From contig NZ_CABHOL010000021.1 in NCBI RefSeq assembly GCF_902168135.1, positions 1 to 64,000 on the forward strand: 64,000 nt of DNA, read 5' to 3'. Every line of letters starts with the position of its first letter. Within the stretch, counting starts at the first letter, position 1. Positions 26,913 to 37,458 of this stretch are shown here, piece after piece. A program made the position numbers and the translations under genes. The stretch is from an uncultured Fluviicola sp. (GTDB lineage: Bacteria; Bacteroidota; Bacteroidia; Flavobacteriales_D; Crocinitomicaceae). The notes under the pieces were generated by a model that was not told where the DNA came from, searched no databases, and saw only the letters and a list, made by a program, of their open reading frames with translations.

Positions 26913-26914
26913 GG

Positions 26915-29900
26915 CTATCTTGTTATGTAGATGTAACCTTTAACTATTTTGTCTTGTCCGATTCCCAAATCAAGGATGTAGAAGTAAGTTCCCTCCGGCA
27001 GCACATCATTTCCAACTGCCATTTTACCCTGCATGGTTCCGTCCCAGTCATTCTTGTAAGGCGCTGCCTTGTAAACCTCAACTCCCCAGCGATTAAATAC
27101 TTTCAATTCGTTTTCCGGGAAATTATCCAGGTTCGGTATGACGAGTGTTTCATTGGATCCGTCGCCATTCGGAGAGAATCCTTCCGGAACATCAATACTT
27201 TCAACTCCTGTTCCGCCACCGTTACAAGCAGCTGAATTCGGAAGCGGATCACACGGATCAAGCGGATCGGAAGTTCCTGTTGGAACATACGGTGTAGAAG
27301 GGTCATCCGTTCCATATACTTCTTCTCCGTCATTTACACCGTCACCATCCGTGTCCGGGTCGTTTGGATTTGTTCCGTTCGTAGCTTCATCGTCATCCGA
27401 GACTCCATCACCGTCACCGTCACAAGCAGGGCTGGTTGGCAGTGGATCACACGGATCAAGCGGATCGGAAGTTCCCGTTGGAACATAAGGTGTAGAAGGG
27501 TTATCCGTTCCATACACTTCTTCTCCGTCCAGTACTCCATCACCGTCGGTATCCGGGTTATTCGGATTCGTACCATTGGTAGCTTCATCCCCATCAGAAA
27601 CTCCGTCACCATCACCGTCACAAGCAGGACTGGTTGGCAGCGGATCACACGGATCAAGCGGATTAGAAGTTCCGGTTGGAACATAAGGTGTAGAAGGATC
27701 ATCCACTCCAAGAACTTCTTCTCCGTCCAAAACTCCGTCACCATCGGTATCCGGGTTGTTAGGGTTTGTTCCGGTTGTTGCTTCTTCTCCATTCGACAAA
27801 CCATCCCCGTCCATGTCGCATGAGATGCTCATCATATTCGGATCGCATGGGTCAAGCGGATCAGTACCATTCGTGACTTCATAACCATCATTAAATCCGT
27901 CGCCATCGGTATCCGGGTTATTCGGATCAGTTCCGTTCGTAGCTTCATCACCGTTATTTAAGCCGTCACCGTCCGTATCACAAGCAAGACTTGTATTGAT
28001 CGGATCACAGGCATCCAGCGGATCTGAAGTACCTGTTGGAACGTAAGGGGTGGAAGGATCATCTGTCCCGAGAACCTCTTCTCCGTCCAATACTCCATCA
28101 CCATCGGTATCCGGATTGGTCGGATTCGTTCCGTTAGTAGCTTCGTCGGCATTCGTTAATCCGTCGCCATCCTGGTCACAAACCGGATTCATTGGATTCG
28201 GATCACATGGATTTAAAGGATCCGAACCGATTGTCACTTCATTTCCATCGTTGTAACCGTCACCATCAGTGTCCGGGTTATTCGGATCAGTTCCGTAATT
28301 ATTCACCTCATCAAAATCAGATAATCCGTCACCATCCGAATCCAGGTTACAATCAATCATGGTCATGTTCACCGGTGCAGAAGGTTGTGAAGAACAACTT
28401 CCATTGGAAACACTTACTGTAAATGTTCCGGTATTGCTCACCCAAATGGATTGGGTAGTCGCTGAATTCGACCATAAGTATCCCGCTGCGGCAGAAGCTA
28501 TCAACTCAACGGAATCACCCGCACAGAAGTTCGTCGGACCTGCTACTGTTATTGTTGGTGTTGCCGGAGTAGGATTTACTGTAACAGTAGTCGGTGTACT
28601 GGTAGCCGAACAGCCGGTAGTCGTAATTGTTACTGTATAAGAACCGGAGCCCGTTACGCTAATAGCTTGAGTTGTTTCTCCGGTTGACCACAAATAAGAT
28701 CCTCCGGTAGAAGAGGTCAATGTTACCGAACCGCCCAAGCAGAACGTTGTTGGTCCGCCCGGAGTAATTGTCGGTGGTGACGGAATTGTACTCACCGTAA
28801 CTGTGGTTGGTGCACTGGTTGCGCTGCAGCCACTGGTTGTTACCGTCACTGTATATGAACCCGAAGTGGAAGCAGTAATTGATTGCGTAGTTTCTCCGGT
28901 TGACCACAAATAACTTCCTCCTGCAGAAGCTGTTAAGGTAACCGAGCCACCCGCACAGAATGAAGTTGGGCCGCCTGGGGTAATTGTTGCTGTCGGAGTC
29001 GGATTTACGGTAATTATAGTCGGTGCACTGGTGGCCATACAGCTTCCACCACCCACACTTACTGTATAAGAACCGGAAGTTGAGACTGTTATTGAATTCG
29101 TTGTTTCTCCGGTTGACCAGGTATTACCTGTTGGAGCTGAAGATGTTAATGTTACCGAACCGCCCGTACAGAAAGTCGTTGGCCCGCCTGGCGCAATCGT
29201 CGGAGTTGCCGGCGGAGCAGTTACAGTAACTATTGTACCTGCACTTGTTGAACTGCACGTTCCGTTTGAAACAGTTACGGTATAGGTTCCTGATGTAGAA
29301 ACAGTGATTGATTGAGTTGTTTCAGCTGTAGACCAGGTATTTCCTGTAGGAGCTGAAGAAGTCAATGTTACGGATCCGCCTGTACAGAAAGTAGTTGGTC
29401 CGTTTGTCACAATTACCGGTACACCCGGTGAAGGATTCACTGTAACAGTTGTTGGAGCCGATGCCGCAACGCACCCTGAACCATTTCCAACTGTTACGGA
29501 ATAAAATCCGCCGGCAGAAACCGAAATGGACTGTGTTGTTTCACCAGTGGACCATAAATAAGTACTGGCAGCGGATGAAGTCAAAGTAACCGAACCACCC
29601 GAGCAGAAAGTCGTTGGTCCACCCGGAGTAATGATCGGAGTTGCCGGTGCACTTGGTCCCGTAAGAGTTTGTACTAAAGTATTCGAGGTACAGCCGGAAG
29701 CAAGAGTCAAAGTAATGTTGTAAGCTCCGGAACCCAAATTCGGTATCGTAGCAGGAAGTGTGACTCCCATCTGAGTACCCGAAGCAGTGCCCGACCAGGA
29801 TAAATTACCAGTCGCAGCACCTGTTACCTGGATGCTTCCATCCGTTGAAGAACAAGTTGTCGGATTTGCAACAGTTCCAACAGCAATTACAGGACTCGGA

Positions 29901-32590
29901 TTAATGACAACTGAAGTGGAATTTGCCGTTGAAGAACATCCGTTTACAATCGTTGTCACCGAATAAGAACCTGCATCTGCTGCCTGTGCATTCGGAATAA
30001 TCGGGTTTTGGTCCGTACTCGAGAATGAATTTGGCCCTGTCCAGGAATAAGTGGCACCGGAAACGGTTGTCGCTGATAAATTAATGGCAGCATTCTGACA
30101 AACCGGTGTGTTACTCGATGCCGTTGCAGCGGTAGGTGTTGGATTTACAATCACATTGGTTGTCCCGGCAACTGTAGACGCACAACCACCTACCGTGATT
30201 TGGAGCGAATAAGTTCCTGCATTGCTTAAAGCTGCAGAAGCAATTGTTGGGTTTTGTACTGTAGAACTAAAACTTGCCGGTCCTGACCACTGGTAAGTTG
30301 CCCCCGAAACCAGAGGAGCAGTTAAGTTGATCGGAGCTCCCTCGCACACCGGAGAATTGCTTGAAACAGCCGGTGCAATCGGAGCCGGATTCACAACCAC
30401 ATTTGTGCTCCCTGCAGCAGAGCTGCATCCGGAAATCGAAACGGTGACGTCATATGTTCCCCCGCCAGCGCTTGTAATATTTGAGATCGATGGGTTTTGC
30501 AGGGTACTTGTGAAACCGTTAGGGCCGGTCCAGGAATAAGTTGCCCCCGAAACAGTCGGTGTTGTTAAATTCAAAGTAGCTCCTTCGCATAAAGGTCCGT
30601 TGCTCATGGCACTTGGGGTAGAGATCGGAGTACTTTGATTGATCGAAATTTGGTCCGAAGAAGCATGACAGCCGTCCGTGTAGATAGTCCAGGCGTATGT
30701 ATTCGTTCCATTGTTCAATGCTGAAACTGTTGCATTTGCCATATTGATGTTCGAGAAAGTTCCGGCACCTGAAGTAACAGTCCAGTATCCCATACCAATA
30801 ACCGGTACATTTGCTGCCATTGTATATGTTGTCCCACAACCGCTTTGGTCGTTTCCGGCATTTGCGGTGGTTGGAGTCGTATTTTGCCTCCAATCCGGAA
30901 GACCGTTTCCGTCAGCATCTTGTCTTGGGGCAAGCGTTCCCCCATTATTCGGATCGTATGCATTATCCAGTCCGTCATTGTCGGTATCAATATTCAACAA
31001 ATTGAAATCAGCCACACAATTGTAATTGGCATCATTTCCTTCCAGCTGGTCCGAAAACCCGTCATTATCGGAATCCAGGTCGATATAATCCGGGTTGTCC
31101 GCACCATCTGTATTGACCGGGGTAATTGTTGTACCTCCCGTGCTGACGTCGTAAGCATTATCCAGTCCATCACCGTCAGAATCCGCTCCAGCAGGAGGAA
31201 TAAATCCGGCTGAAGTTTGATATTCATACAAGTCCATAATTCCGTCATTATCGGAATCCTGGTCCTTCCAGTCTACTTTTCCATCGTTATCAAAATCCTG
31301 TGACGATGCAAGCGGAGAGCAGAATTTGATTTCACCGATTCCATAGCCCTGGTTTCCAAGACCTGCATCTACGTTATCGTATACAAAACGCACAGAATCT
31401 ACCAAAACAGGAATATTTACTGTAATCGTCCCATTCAGTTCGACATTGTCCATAGCGACCAATCCCTGGAAGCGGTTACTGCCGATGAATGAATTGAAGT
31501 TTCCGCTGCCAATGGTATAATCTGCAGCTGTAAGCTGGTACAATTGACCAAAAGAGTATGCATTCACGGCAATCCGATCCTGGAATTGCCCTGCCGCAAT
31601 GTCCACATCCTGTAATTTGAAAGATAAATCACTAACCGGCTGACTGAAACGCATTACCTGTATGGATTGATCAATGGCTGCAACGACATCTTGTTCGGTG
31701 TAAATCTCCAATCCGGTAACGGCTGAGAAATTTTCGGAAATATTGAAATTAACCACCCCGGCACCTGTTGTACTGCGTGTGATTACATTTGCTGTAATTC
31801 CTGAGACAGAAGGATAGTAAAGTGTCGGATCGGTCTGAGCAGTTAAAGGCAGCGTTGCAGTTGCTGTACAAGGCAGCAATTCAGCATTGTTTGCCACTCC
31901 GTCACCGTCCCAGTCAATATCGGAAACATCCGGGATACCGTCATTATCCGAATCGGTAGTCGGAACATAGTAGTAAACCCTGATACGAACCGCATCGATG
32001 TAGGAAATAACTGTTGGCAAGAGTAAGCCGGCAGCACGTGATTCAATGGCAATTGCTACTCCAAAACCATTGCTGCTTACGTCCATTCCATTTAAGGTTG
32101 TTCCCCAAAGATCCGCATTTGTACCATACGTAAATGCCGTTTCAGTAGTAGGCCAGTTAACTCCGGTATTTGCATGGTTTGTACCTGTAATCTGGTTATT
32201 TTTCAACAACCGGATATCCAAATCCCGGGTCCAGTTTGAACTAGTATTGTCAGAACTTGCCTTTCGGATTTCCACCTGTACACCGCAAATCTGGGCATTT
32301 ATCGGGATGTTTAAATTGAGATTCCTGAGAACCAGGAAATTGGAGCTCCTGACTGTTCCTCCGATAAGCAGGGCTGCGTTCGACATAGTTGCGTAACTGT
32401 TGTTGTCAGTTACTGCATTTCCGGGATTGTTCCATGGATCGGTTCCTCCCGCTGCATTGTTTAAGCTAACTTGAGGATTGATATATCCGGTTGTTGTTCC
32501 CGGACATTGCGCAGTGGAATTTGCAACGAAAAGGGAACTGAACACGATGGACATAAGAATCCTAGCTCGATTCGAGTAAATAACGGTCAT
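26915..32590 (-). CDS. Giant T9SS type B surface protein with Ig-like and Asp-rich repeats
   Basis: 1891 residues. Signal peptide to about residue 27 (VANSTAQ). Regions: beta domain 55-210; a short DSDNDGIPD calcium-binding stretch; a second beta domain 250-415; Asp-rich DxDxDG repeats 420-560; about ten Ig/PKD-like repeats 600-1410 with the recurring words [28 protein letters not shown] and SYTVTV; thrombospondin type 3-like repeats 1420-1785 with DTDGDG and a 66-residue period; and the CHU_C type B sorting domain at the end ([41 protein letters not shown]). It is probably a surface adhesin stabilised by calcium. First gene of the cargo/PorP/PorE-like operon. Confidence 0.92.
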   Translation of the reverse strand: MTVIYSNRARILMSIVFSSLFVANSTAQCPGTTTGYINPQVSLNNAAGGTDPWNNPGNAVTDNNSYATMSNAALLIGGTVRSSNFLVLRNLNLNIPINAQICGVQVEIRKASSDNTSSNWTRDLDIRLLKNNQITGTNHANTGVNWPTTETAFTYGTNADLWGTTLNGMDVSSNGFGVAIAIESRAAGLLLPTVISYIDAVRIRVYYYVPTTDSDNDGIPDVSDIDWDGDGVANNAELLPCTATATLPLTAQTDPTLYYPSVSGITANVITRSTTGAGVVNFNISENFSAVTGLEIYTEQDVVAAIDQSIQVMRFSQPVSDLSFKLQDVDIAAGQFQDRIAVNAYSFGQLYQLTAADYTIGSGNFNSFIGSNRFQGLVAMDNVELNGTITVNIPVLVDSVRFVYDNVDAGLGNQGYGIGEIKFCSPLASSQDFDNDGKVDWKDQDSDNDGIMDLYEYQTSAGFIPPAGADSDGDGLDNAYDVSTGGTTITPVNTDGADNPDYIDLDSDNDGFSDQLEGNDANYNCVADFNLLNIDTDNDGLDNAYDPNNGGTLAPRQDADGNGLPDWRQNTTPTTANAGNDQSGCGTTYTMAANVPVIGMGYWTVTSGAGTFSNINMANATVSALNNGTNTYAWTIYTDGCHASSDQISINQSTPISTPSAMSNGPLCEGATLNLTTPTVSGATYSWTGPNGFTSTLQNPSISNITSAGGGTYDVTVSISGCSSAAGSTNVVVNPAPIAPAVSSNSPVCEGAPINLTAPLVSGATYQWSGPASFSSTVQNPTIASAALSNAGTYSLQITVGGCASTVAGTTNVIVNPTPTAATASSNTPVCQNAAINLSATTVSGATYSWTGPNSFSSTDQNPIIPNAQAADAGSYSVTTIVNGCSSTANSTSVVINPSPVIAVGTVANPTTCSSTDGSIQVTGAATGNLSWSGTASGTQMGVTLPATIPNLGSGAYNITLTLASGCTSNTLVQTLTGPSAPATPIITPGGPTTFCSGGSVTLTSSAASTYLWSTGETTQSISVSAGGFYSVTVGNGSGCVAASAPTTVTVNPSPGVPVIVTNGPTTFCTGGSVTLTSSAPTGNTWSTAETTQSITVSTSGTYTVTVSNGTCSSTSAGTIVTVTAPPATPTIAPGGPTTFCTGGSVTLTSSAPTGNTWSTGETTNSITVSTSGSYTVSVGGGSCMATSAPTIITVNPTPTATITPGGPTSFCAGGSVTLTASAGGSYLWSTGETTQSITASTSGSYTVTVTTSGCSATSAPTTVTVSTIPSPPTITPGGPTTFCLGGSVTLTSSTGGSYLWSTGETTQAISVTGSGSYTVTITTTGCSATSTPTTVTVNPTPATPTITVAGPTNFCAGDSVELIASAAAGYLWSNSATTQSIWVSNTGTFTVSVSNGSCSSQPSAPVNMTMIDCNLDSDGDGLSDFDEVNNYGTDPNNPDTDGDGYNDGNEVTIGSDPLNPCDPNPMNPVCDQDGDGLTNADEATNGTNPTNPDTDGDGVLDGEEVLGTDDPSTPYVPTGTSDPLDACDPINTSLACDTDGDGLNNGDEATNGTDPNNPDTDGDGFNDGYEVTNGTDPLDPCDPNMMSISCDMDGDGLSNGEEATTGTNPNNPDTDGDGVLDGEEVLGVDDPSTPYVPTGTSNPLDPCDPLPTSPACDGDGDGVSDGDEATNGTNPNNPDTDGDGVLDGEEVYGTDNPSTPYVPTGTSDPLDPCDPLPTSPACDGDGDGVSDDDEATNGTNPNDPDTDGDGVNDGEEVYGTDDPSTPYVPTGTSDPLDPCDPLPNSAACNGGGTGVESIDVPEGFSPNGDGSNETLVIPNLDNFPENELKVFNRWGVEVYKAAPYKNDWDGTMQGKMAVGNDVLPEGTYFYILDLGIGQDKIVKGYIYITR
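27252..28250 (-). repeat. 198-bp tandem coding repeats (thrombospondin type 3-like)
   Basis: The marker CACGGATCAAGCGGAT begins at 27252, 27450 and 27648, exactly 198 bp (66 codons) apart, each time followed by AGTTCC and a block encoding VPTGTS. More diverged copies continue to about 28.25 kb. The units differ mainly at silent positions, indicating recent expansion. Confidence 0.85.
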
Positions 32591-32973
32591 AATAAATAGT
32601 TTTAAGCCTATTAGCCGTTCGCACTCCTAAACGGCACGTGGTAAGATTCAGAAGATGTAAATAGTCGTAATAAGGTTATCCAACTTTATGAAAAAATTTA
32701 ACACGATCCAAATTTTTAACGATTAAATTTAATGATTCGTCGATTTTTTGTGAATATAAAACGATGTTGTTAGATATTTAAATTATTGAAAATCAATTTT
32801 TTGACTGTTAAAAATAGTTTGAAAAAAATATGACTGTTTTTATTTGCGATTTACATCTCCAAAACCCTTATAAACGACCCTTCGTTCATAATTAAATAGA
32901 ATTACGGACGGTATACTAGCTGAAGAGCTTTATTTTTACTGAAATAGCAATTTCGCTCACTTAAACGAATCAA
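32591..32973. other. AT-rich divergent spacer
   Basis: 383 bp between two divergent genes (the giant adhesin and the LOG-family gene). No ORF or RNA gene is visible. It should contain both promoters, but I cannot point to an exact -7 box. Confidence 0.5.
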
Positions 32974-33657
32974 ATGAATGCATTACGGAAGGACTGGAAC
33001 GAGATAAAAACAAATGACAGCTGGGCAATTTTCAAGATTATGTCTGAATTCGTGGAAGGCTACGAACGCATGGCACGAATCGGGCCGTGTATCTCCATTT
33101 TCGGATCAGCCAGAACTAAAGAAGATAACAAATACTACCAATTAAGTGTTGAAATCGGTGAAAAACTGGCGAAATCCGGTTATGGTGTGATAACAGGCGG
33201 CGGACCGGGAATCATGGAAGCCGGAAACAAGGGTGCACACCAGGGAGGCGGGAAGTCTGTCGGATTGAATATTGATCTGCCCTTCGAACAATTCCACAAC
33301 AAATATGTAGACAGAGGAAGTCTCATGAATTTTGACTACTTCTTTGTCCGAAAAGTCATTTTTGTCAAATATTCTCAAGGTTTTGTCGTCCTTCCTGGTG
33401 GATTTGGAACCATGGATGAATTATTCGAAGCCATTACCCTGATCCAGACCAAGAAAATTACCAAACGACCGGTAGTACTTGTCGGAAGGGATTATTGGAC
33501 AGGACTGGTAGAATGGGTACAGAAGGTAATGCTTGAAAAGGAGCATAACATCTCTCCGGATGACATGCGTTTCTTAACGATCGTTGATACGTCGGATGAG
33601 GCTGTAAAGTATATTGAAGATTTCTACAAAACACACGATCTGAGCCCGAACTTCTAA
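32974..33657 (+). CDS. LOG-family protein (TIGR00730), cytokinin riboside 5'-monophosphate phosphoribohydrolase type
   Basis: 227 residues. Rossmann-like fold with the two signatures of the LOG family: GVITGGGPGIMEAGNKGA near residue 70 and VVLPGGFGTMDELFEA near 140, which form the nucleotide-binding and catalytic site. Characterised members split nucleoside 5'-monophosphates into base and ribose 5-phosphate. The physiological substrate in this bacterium is unknown. A monocistronic gene, followed by a short perfect palindrome. Confidence 0.92.
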   Translation: MNALRKDWNEIKTNDSWAIFKIMSEFVEGYERMARIGPCISIFGSARTKEDNKYYQLSVEIGEKLAKSGYGVITGGGPGIMEAGNKGAHQGGGKSVGLNIDLPFEQFHNKYVDRGSLMNFDYFFVRKVIFVKYSQGFVVLPGGFGTMDELFEAITLIQTKKITKRPVVLVGRDYWTGLVEWVQKVMLEKEHNISPDDMRFLTIVDTSDEAVKYIEDFYKTHDLSPNF

Positions 33658-33668
33658 CTGATTTTGTA

Positions 33669-33682
33669 TCCTCCCGGGAGGA
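33669..33682. other. 14-bp perfect palindrome between convergent genes
   Basis: TCCTCCCGGGAGGA is self-complementary without a loop and lacks a following T-run, so its role as terminator is doubtful. It occupies the 44-bp gap between the LOG gene and the convergent kdtA. Confidence 0.45.
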
Positions 33683-33701
33683 CTTCTAAGAAACTATAGA
33701 A

Positions 33702-34907
33702 TCAGCTCAAAGAACTAATAATTTTCTTAGCTGCTCCCTGGTTCCTGGCAAAGATCTGTGATAATCGTTCATTGATCTGGGCTCTCCTTCCAAGAGCTTC
33801 TTCGACTGCTTTTTCAAAGCTGAAACTGTCCTCAATGGTGTATGCTACTTCGTGGTCGAGGAACAATTGAGCCTCCGGGAATCTTGAAAATTTGGGACCG
33901 AAAAAGATTGGAATACCAAAAGCTCCGGGTTCCAGGATGTTGTGGAGTTTTCCCGTAAATCCTCCACCAATATAAGCCAAATCTGCATATTGATATGCAT
34001 TGGTCAACTGACCTATTGTGTCCAGGATGAGAATGTCTTTTCCCAGGTTCAGAAAGTTTGTATAACGCTCCACATCATTGTCAAACTCCGCGGCAATTTG
34101 TTCGATATGTTTTTCCGAAATATCGTGTGGAGCGATAATAATCTTGAATTTCCGGCGCAGTTCAAACAATGCGGGCACCAGGATCTCTTCGTCAATTGTC
34201 CAGGAACTTCCGAGAATAAGTACCGGTTTCTCTTCCGCAAAGGTGCGAATGATCTCATTATCGGTACTACGTTCCTTCACAGCGATCATCCGGTCATAAC
34301 GCGTATCTCCGGTTACTGTTACCTGATCTATCCCGATGCTGTTCAGCAAATCTTTTGAGCGTTGGTCCTGTGCATAAAAATGATCGAACAAACGAAGTGC
34401 TTTCCGGAAAAAACCACCGTACCATTTAAAGAAGCGGTGACCGGGTCTGAACAAACTGCTTACCCCATAAATTCCAGCCCCATTTCTTCTGGCACATTTC
34501 AAATGGTTGTACCAAAATTCGTACTTGACAAAAAACACCATCCGGGGATTAAAATGGTCAACGAATTTGCGGGCCTTAATTTTTGTGTCGAGCGGTAAAT
34601 AAAGCGCCAGATCAACCCGGTGATCTCTTTTGTTGTAAAATTCCATTCCCGAAGGACTGAAAAAAGTCACAATAAGGAATGATTCGGGAAAGGCTTTTTT
34701 ATAAGCATTCATAACCGGAAGTCCCTGATCGAATTCCCCCAATGAAGCGCAATGAAACCAAACAACTTGTTTATTGTCCGGAACCTTGTAGCTGCTAAGC
34801 GGAATACGCCGGCCAAGAATCCATTTTTTTGCTTTGGGATGGAACCAGGATGCAAGCCACATGACGGCATAAAAAGCCCGAATCCCAAATCCGTAGAATA
34901 TTCTCAT
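33702..34907 (-). CDS. waaA: 3-deoxy-D-manno-octulosonic acid transferase (Kdo transferase, GT30)
   Basis: 401 residues. N-terminal membrane anchor, then the GT30 motifs WFHCASLGEFDQGLPV (Glu of the catalytic loop), YLPLDT, FVKYEFWYN, GDTRYDRM, LILGSSWTIDEE, and the C-terminal YIGGGFTGKLHNILEPGAFGIPIFFGP. It transfers Kdo from CMP-Kdo to lipid A precursor at the inner face of the cytoplasmic membrane, so the organism makes LPS. It starts immediately after the stop of the preceding outer-membrane protein gene. Confidence 0.95.
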   Translation of the reverse strand: MRIFYGFGIRAFYAVMWLASWFHPKAKKWILGRRIPLSSYKVPDNKQVVWFHCASLGEFDQGLPVMNAYKKAFPESFLIVTFFSPSGMEFYNKRDHRVDLALYLPLDTKIKARKFVDHFNPRMVFFVKYEFWYNHLKCARRNGAGIYGVSSLFRPGHRFFKWYGGFFRKALRLFDHFYAQDQRSKDLLNSIGIDQVTVTGDTRYDRMIAVKERSTDNEIIRTFAEEKPVLILGSSWTIDEEILVPALFELRRKFKIIIAPHDISEKHIEQIAAEFDNDVERYTNFLNLGKDILILDTIGQLTNAYQYADLAYIGGGFTGKLHNILEPGAFGIPIFFGPKFSRFPEAQLFLDHEVAYTIEDSFSFEKAVEEALGRRAQINERLSQIFARNQGAAKKIISSLS

Positions 34908-35666
34908 TTACTCAAAGTAATAGTCTTTCGGTTTGCGCTTGTAAACAGGAACAAACCATCCGACTTTAAATCCATATTGTAAATCTAATCTTTGTGCTTT
35001 AGAAACCGGCACATCCGGCTGATCAAAAAAGATATCTCTTCGATTATAGGTTAAACCTTCCTGGATGTAAAACCCGGCATAGAAGTTCACAAATCCCTGG
35101 TTAGCCATAAAAGCATAGCCGGCAAATTGATGAAAATTCAATCCGGTTGTGTAACGGTCGTATCCCTTGCGGTATTTTAATTCCAATGTGGGAACAACCT
35201 GGTCTTGTGTTTCAACGCGTATTTTGTGTTGCACATAACCCAATCCGGCATGAACATACAACCCTGAATTTTTATTGGGACTAAGTACCGGGAATACTTT
35301 ACCAACCATGGCATTGACATTGAACCCGCGCATATTTACAACGACTATCGCCACATCTCCGTTTGCATCGTGAATATAGCCGTATGAATTGGTTATAGCT
35401 GCAAACATATCCGGGGTTTTCACCTTGTTCCCGAACATGAAATTGCCATCCAGTCCGTAAACCCAATTCCTGGAAGTTTTATATCCGGCCATTGCTCCCA
35501 CATGATTAATTACCCCGAAGCGCTCTTTCAGATCTCCTCCGGGTGCATTCAATCCGTAGTGAATTGCAATCCATGGAGTCGCGATTGCGCTGTCGCGAAC
35601 ATTTCTCTGCCCGAATCCCAGAAAACTGAAACCGATCAAAAAAGCAATTAAAAAAGAATTTCTCAT
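34908..35666 (-). CDS. Outer-membrane beta-barrel-like protein of unknown function
   Basis: 252 residues from the ATG at 35666, which opens the signal peptide MRNSFLIAFLIGFSFLGFGQ. The mature part has alternating beta strands (WIAIHYGLNAPGGDLKERFG, GLYVHAGLGYVQHKIRVE, FVNFYAGFYIQEGL, LQYGFKVGWFVPVY) and ends in a strand with aromatic residues (DYYFE), as outer-membrane barrels do. Many Bacteroidota encode such a protein beside kdtA, but I assign no function. Zero-base spacing with kdtA indicates an operon. Confidence 0.78.
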   Translation of the reverse strand: MRNSFLIAFLIGFSFLGFGQRNVRDSAIATPWIAIHYGLNAPGGDLKERFGVINHVGAMAGYKTSRNWVYGLDGNFMFGNKVKTPDMFAAITNSYGYIHDANGDVAIVVVNMRGFNVNAMVGKVFPVLSPNKNSGLYVHAGLGYVQHKIRVETQDQVVPTLELKYRKGYDRYTTGLNFHQFAGYAFMANQGFVNFYAGFYIQEGLTYNRRDIFFDQPDVPVSKAQRLDLQYGFKVGWFVPVYKRKPKDYYFE

Positions 35667-35751
35667 GTTTTTATAGTCACTCAAAAATAAGGAATTATCC
35701 CCGCTCTAACGTCAAATTATCGGGAAATGGGTGAATTATCGATTAAACGGA

Positions 35752-37458
35752 TTATTTGAACCGGATCGACTTGGCCGGATTGATCCTGCTTATCAGAAGC
35801 GAAGGAATAAAAAGTGCCAGCAAACAAACACCCAGGGTAATAATATTCAGAGCGCCTATTTTCCAGATACTGAATTCGATCGGAACAGTATTCAGGTAGT
35901 ATACTTTCGGATCGAGCGGAATGATGTGGAACTGGTACTGAAGCCAGCAAAAACCAATCCCGATCAGATTTCCCCAAATCATTCCTTTGAGAATGAGTTG
36001 TCCGGTGTGGACCAGGAAAACTTTCCGGACAAATAAATTATTTGCACCCATCGCCTTCAAAATCCCTATAAAATTGGTCCTTACCAAAATGAGAACAAGC
36101 AGTGCCGAACCCATATTTACAATTCCGATGACTAACATCAGGATCAGGACGATAGCCAAATTAACATCCAGGAAGCTCAGCCACATAAACAGGTCGCGCT
36201 GGTTGTCCCTGATGCTGTTCACCTTTACCTGCTGCCTGAAATCCGGGTTGAATTCCACCGCTTTCTCAATCTTTTTCTTTTGGTTCTCAATGTCTGAAAA
36301 ATCCACTACACTCAATTCATAGGATCCGACGTACTCGCGGAAGGAGCCATGTCCCGGGAAAAATTCCAGGTCAACGGTTTTTGCCCCGGCTTTTACTTCG
36401 TAATGAAGCCCATCACTGCTCAAGAAACGTTTTTTCAGGTTTCCTTCCGAATCCAGTATGAAAGGACTTGTTCCCGCTTTATCTCCGGTTACCTTGATTT
36501 TCAACCAGGTTGTATCCGGAATAGCCGTTTCACTTTTCGGATTATCGGGACTTCCTGTCGGTTCATCCATGAACGTCCAGTAATCTGCAACAATCAGCCG
36601 GATAGTGGTATCTTTTTGCGGATAGATCGCTATGACAGGAGTGTTTTCGTACCCCTCGCCCCAATCGTAACGGTAATTACCATTTCCTCCCGAGACCTGG
36701 GCCCGCAGGATTAAATTTCCGAAATAAAGCGAATCTTCCACAACCAGTTCTGCACTGATTCCCCAATCATTTAACTGCTGTACCTGGGGCAGGTAACAAA
36801 ACACCAATTCTTTATCAAAATCTTCCAGTCCGGTTTCATAAATCCCAACAATATGGAACTGTCTCTGAATAGGTTTTTGTTTTACAAAATAAGCATTCAC
36901 AGTATCTCCCAGCTGGTAGTGAAGATCGGAAGCAATACGTTTTGAAATAAGCACTTCGGTTGAAGCAGGATCTTTAAAATCAGGAAGTTTTCCTTCCTTC
37001 AGGTATGTTTTAAAAAAGGACCAGTCGTAATTTTTATCAACACCTTTTAAAACAACGCCCAGGATTTCTTTTTGGGTAACATCTCCCCTCGACTGAAGCA
37101 ATGCGGGTTTATAAGCCACTGATTGAACATGAGTTACACCCTCAATGCGGGACAGGGCATTTTCCAGCTTCGGGCTCTTCATTAAAGGTGCAGATTCCAT
37201 TAAAGAAATTTCTCCCGACTTCTGAATGGAGATATGTGAACCAAAACCTATAACTTTACGGCTCACTTCTTGTTGGAATCCTTCAACCACTGCAATTGTA
37301 ACAATGTTTACGATCATTGCCAGCGAAATACTCAAAATAGCAATTCTAGTAATTGGTTTTGCTGCTTTTTTATTGCCTTGCAATGAATCATCCGTAACCG
37401 ATTGCTTACGTTGAAGTTTTTTAGCGATGAAATAGATATAATTCCAATTATTGCTCAT
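35752..37458 (-). CDS. ABC transporter permease of the FtsX/LolE (MacB) type
   Basis: 568 residues. The ATG at 37458 gives the family N-terminus MSNNWNYIYFIAKKLQRK; the 55-residue upstream extension reads out of the divergent gene. One helix near residue 40 (ITRIAILSISLAMIVNIVTIAVVEGF), a large periplasmic domain (about 70-430) and three C-terminal helices with the FtsX core (NMGSALLVLILVRTNFIGILKAMGANN; ISRINPAKSIRFK). An insert in the periplasmic domain (YDWGEGYENTPVIAIYPQ, DEPTGSPDNPKSE) makes it longer than LolE. It probably takes part in lipoprotein or lipid trafficking; the ATPase is not adjacent. A TACTTTCG box lies 7 nt upstream of the ATG. Confidence 0.85.
   Translation of the reverse strand: MSNNWNYIYFIAKKLQRKQSVTDDSLQGNKKAAKPITRIAILSISLAMIVNIVTIAVVEGFQQEVSRKVIGFGSHISIQKSGEISLMESAPLMKSPKLENALSRIEGVTHVQSVAYKPALLQSRGDVTQKEILGVVLKGVDKNYDWSFFKTYLKEGKLPDFKDPASTEVLISKRIASDLHYQLGDTVNAYFVKQKPIQRQFHIVGIYETGLEDFDKELVFCYLPQVQQLNDWGISAELVVEDSLYFGNLILRAQVSGGNGNYRYDWGEGYENTPVIAIYPQKDTTIRLIVADYWTFMDEPTGSPDNPKSETAIPDTTWLKIKVTGDKAGTSPFILDSEGNLKKRFLSSDGLHYEVKAGAKTVDLEFFPGHGSFREYVGSYELSVVDFSDIENQKKKIEKAVEFNPDFRQQVKVNSIRDNQRDLFMWLSFLDVNLAIVLILMLVIGIVNMGSALLVLILVRTNFIGILKAMGANNLFVRKVFLVHTGQLILKGMIWGNLIGIGFCWLQYQFHIIPLDPKVYYLNTVPIEFSIWKIGALNIITLGVCLLALFIPSLLISRINPAKSIRFK

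Noticed and set aside
27252-28250. CRISPR-like regular repeats
   Set aside because: The period is 198 bp, there are no unique spacers, and the units are in frame as Asp-rich thrombospondin type 3-like protein repeats.
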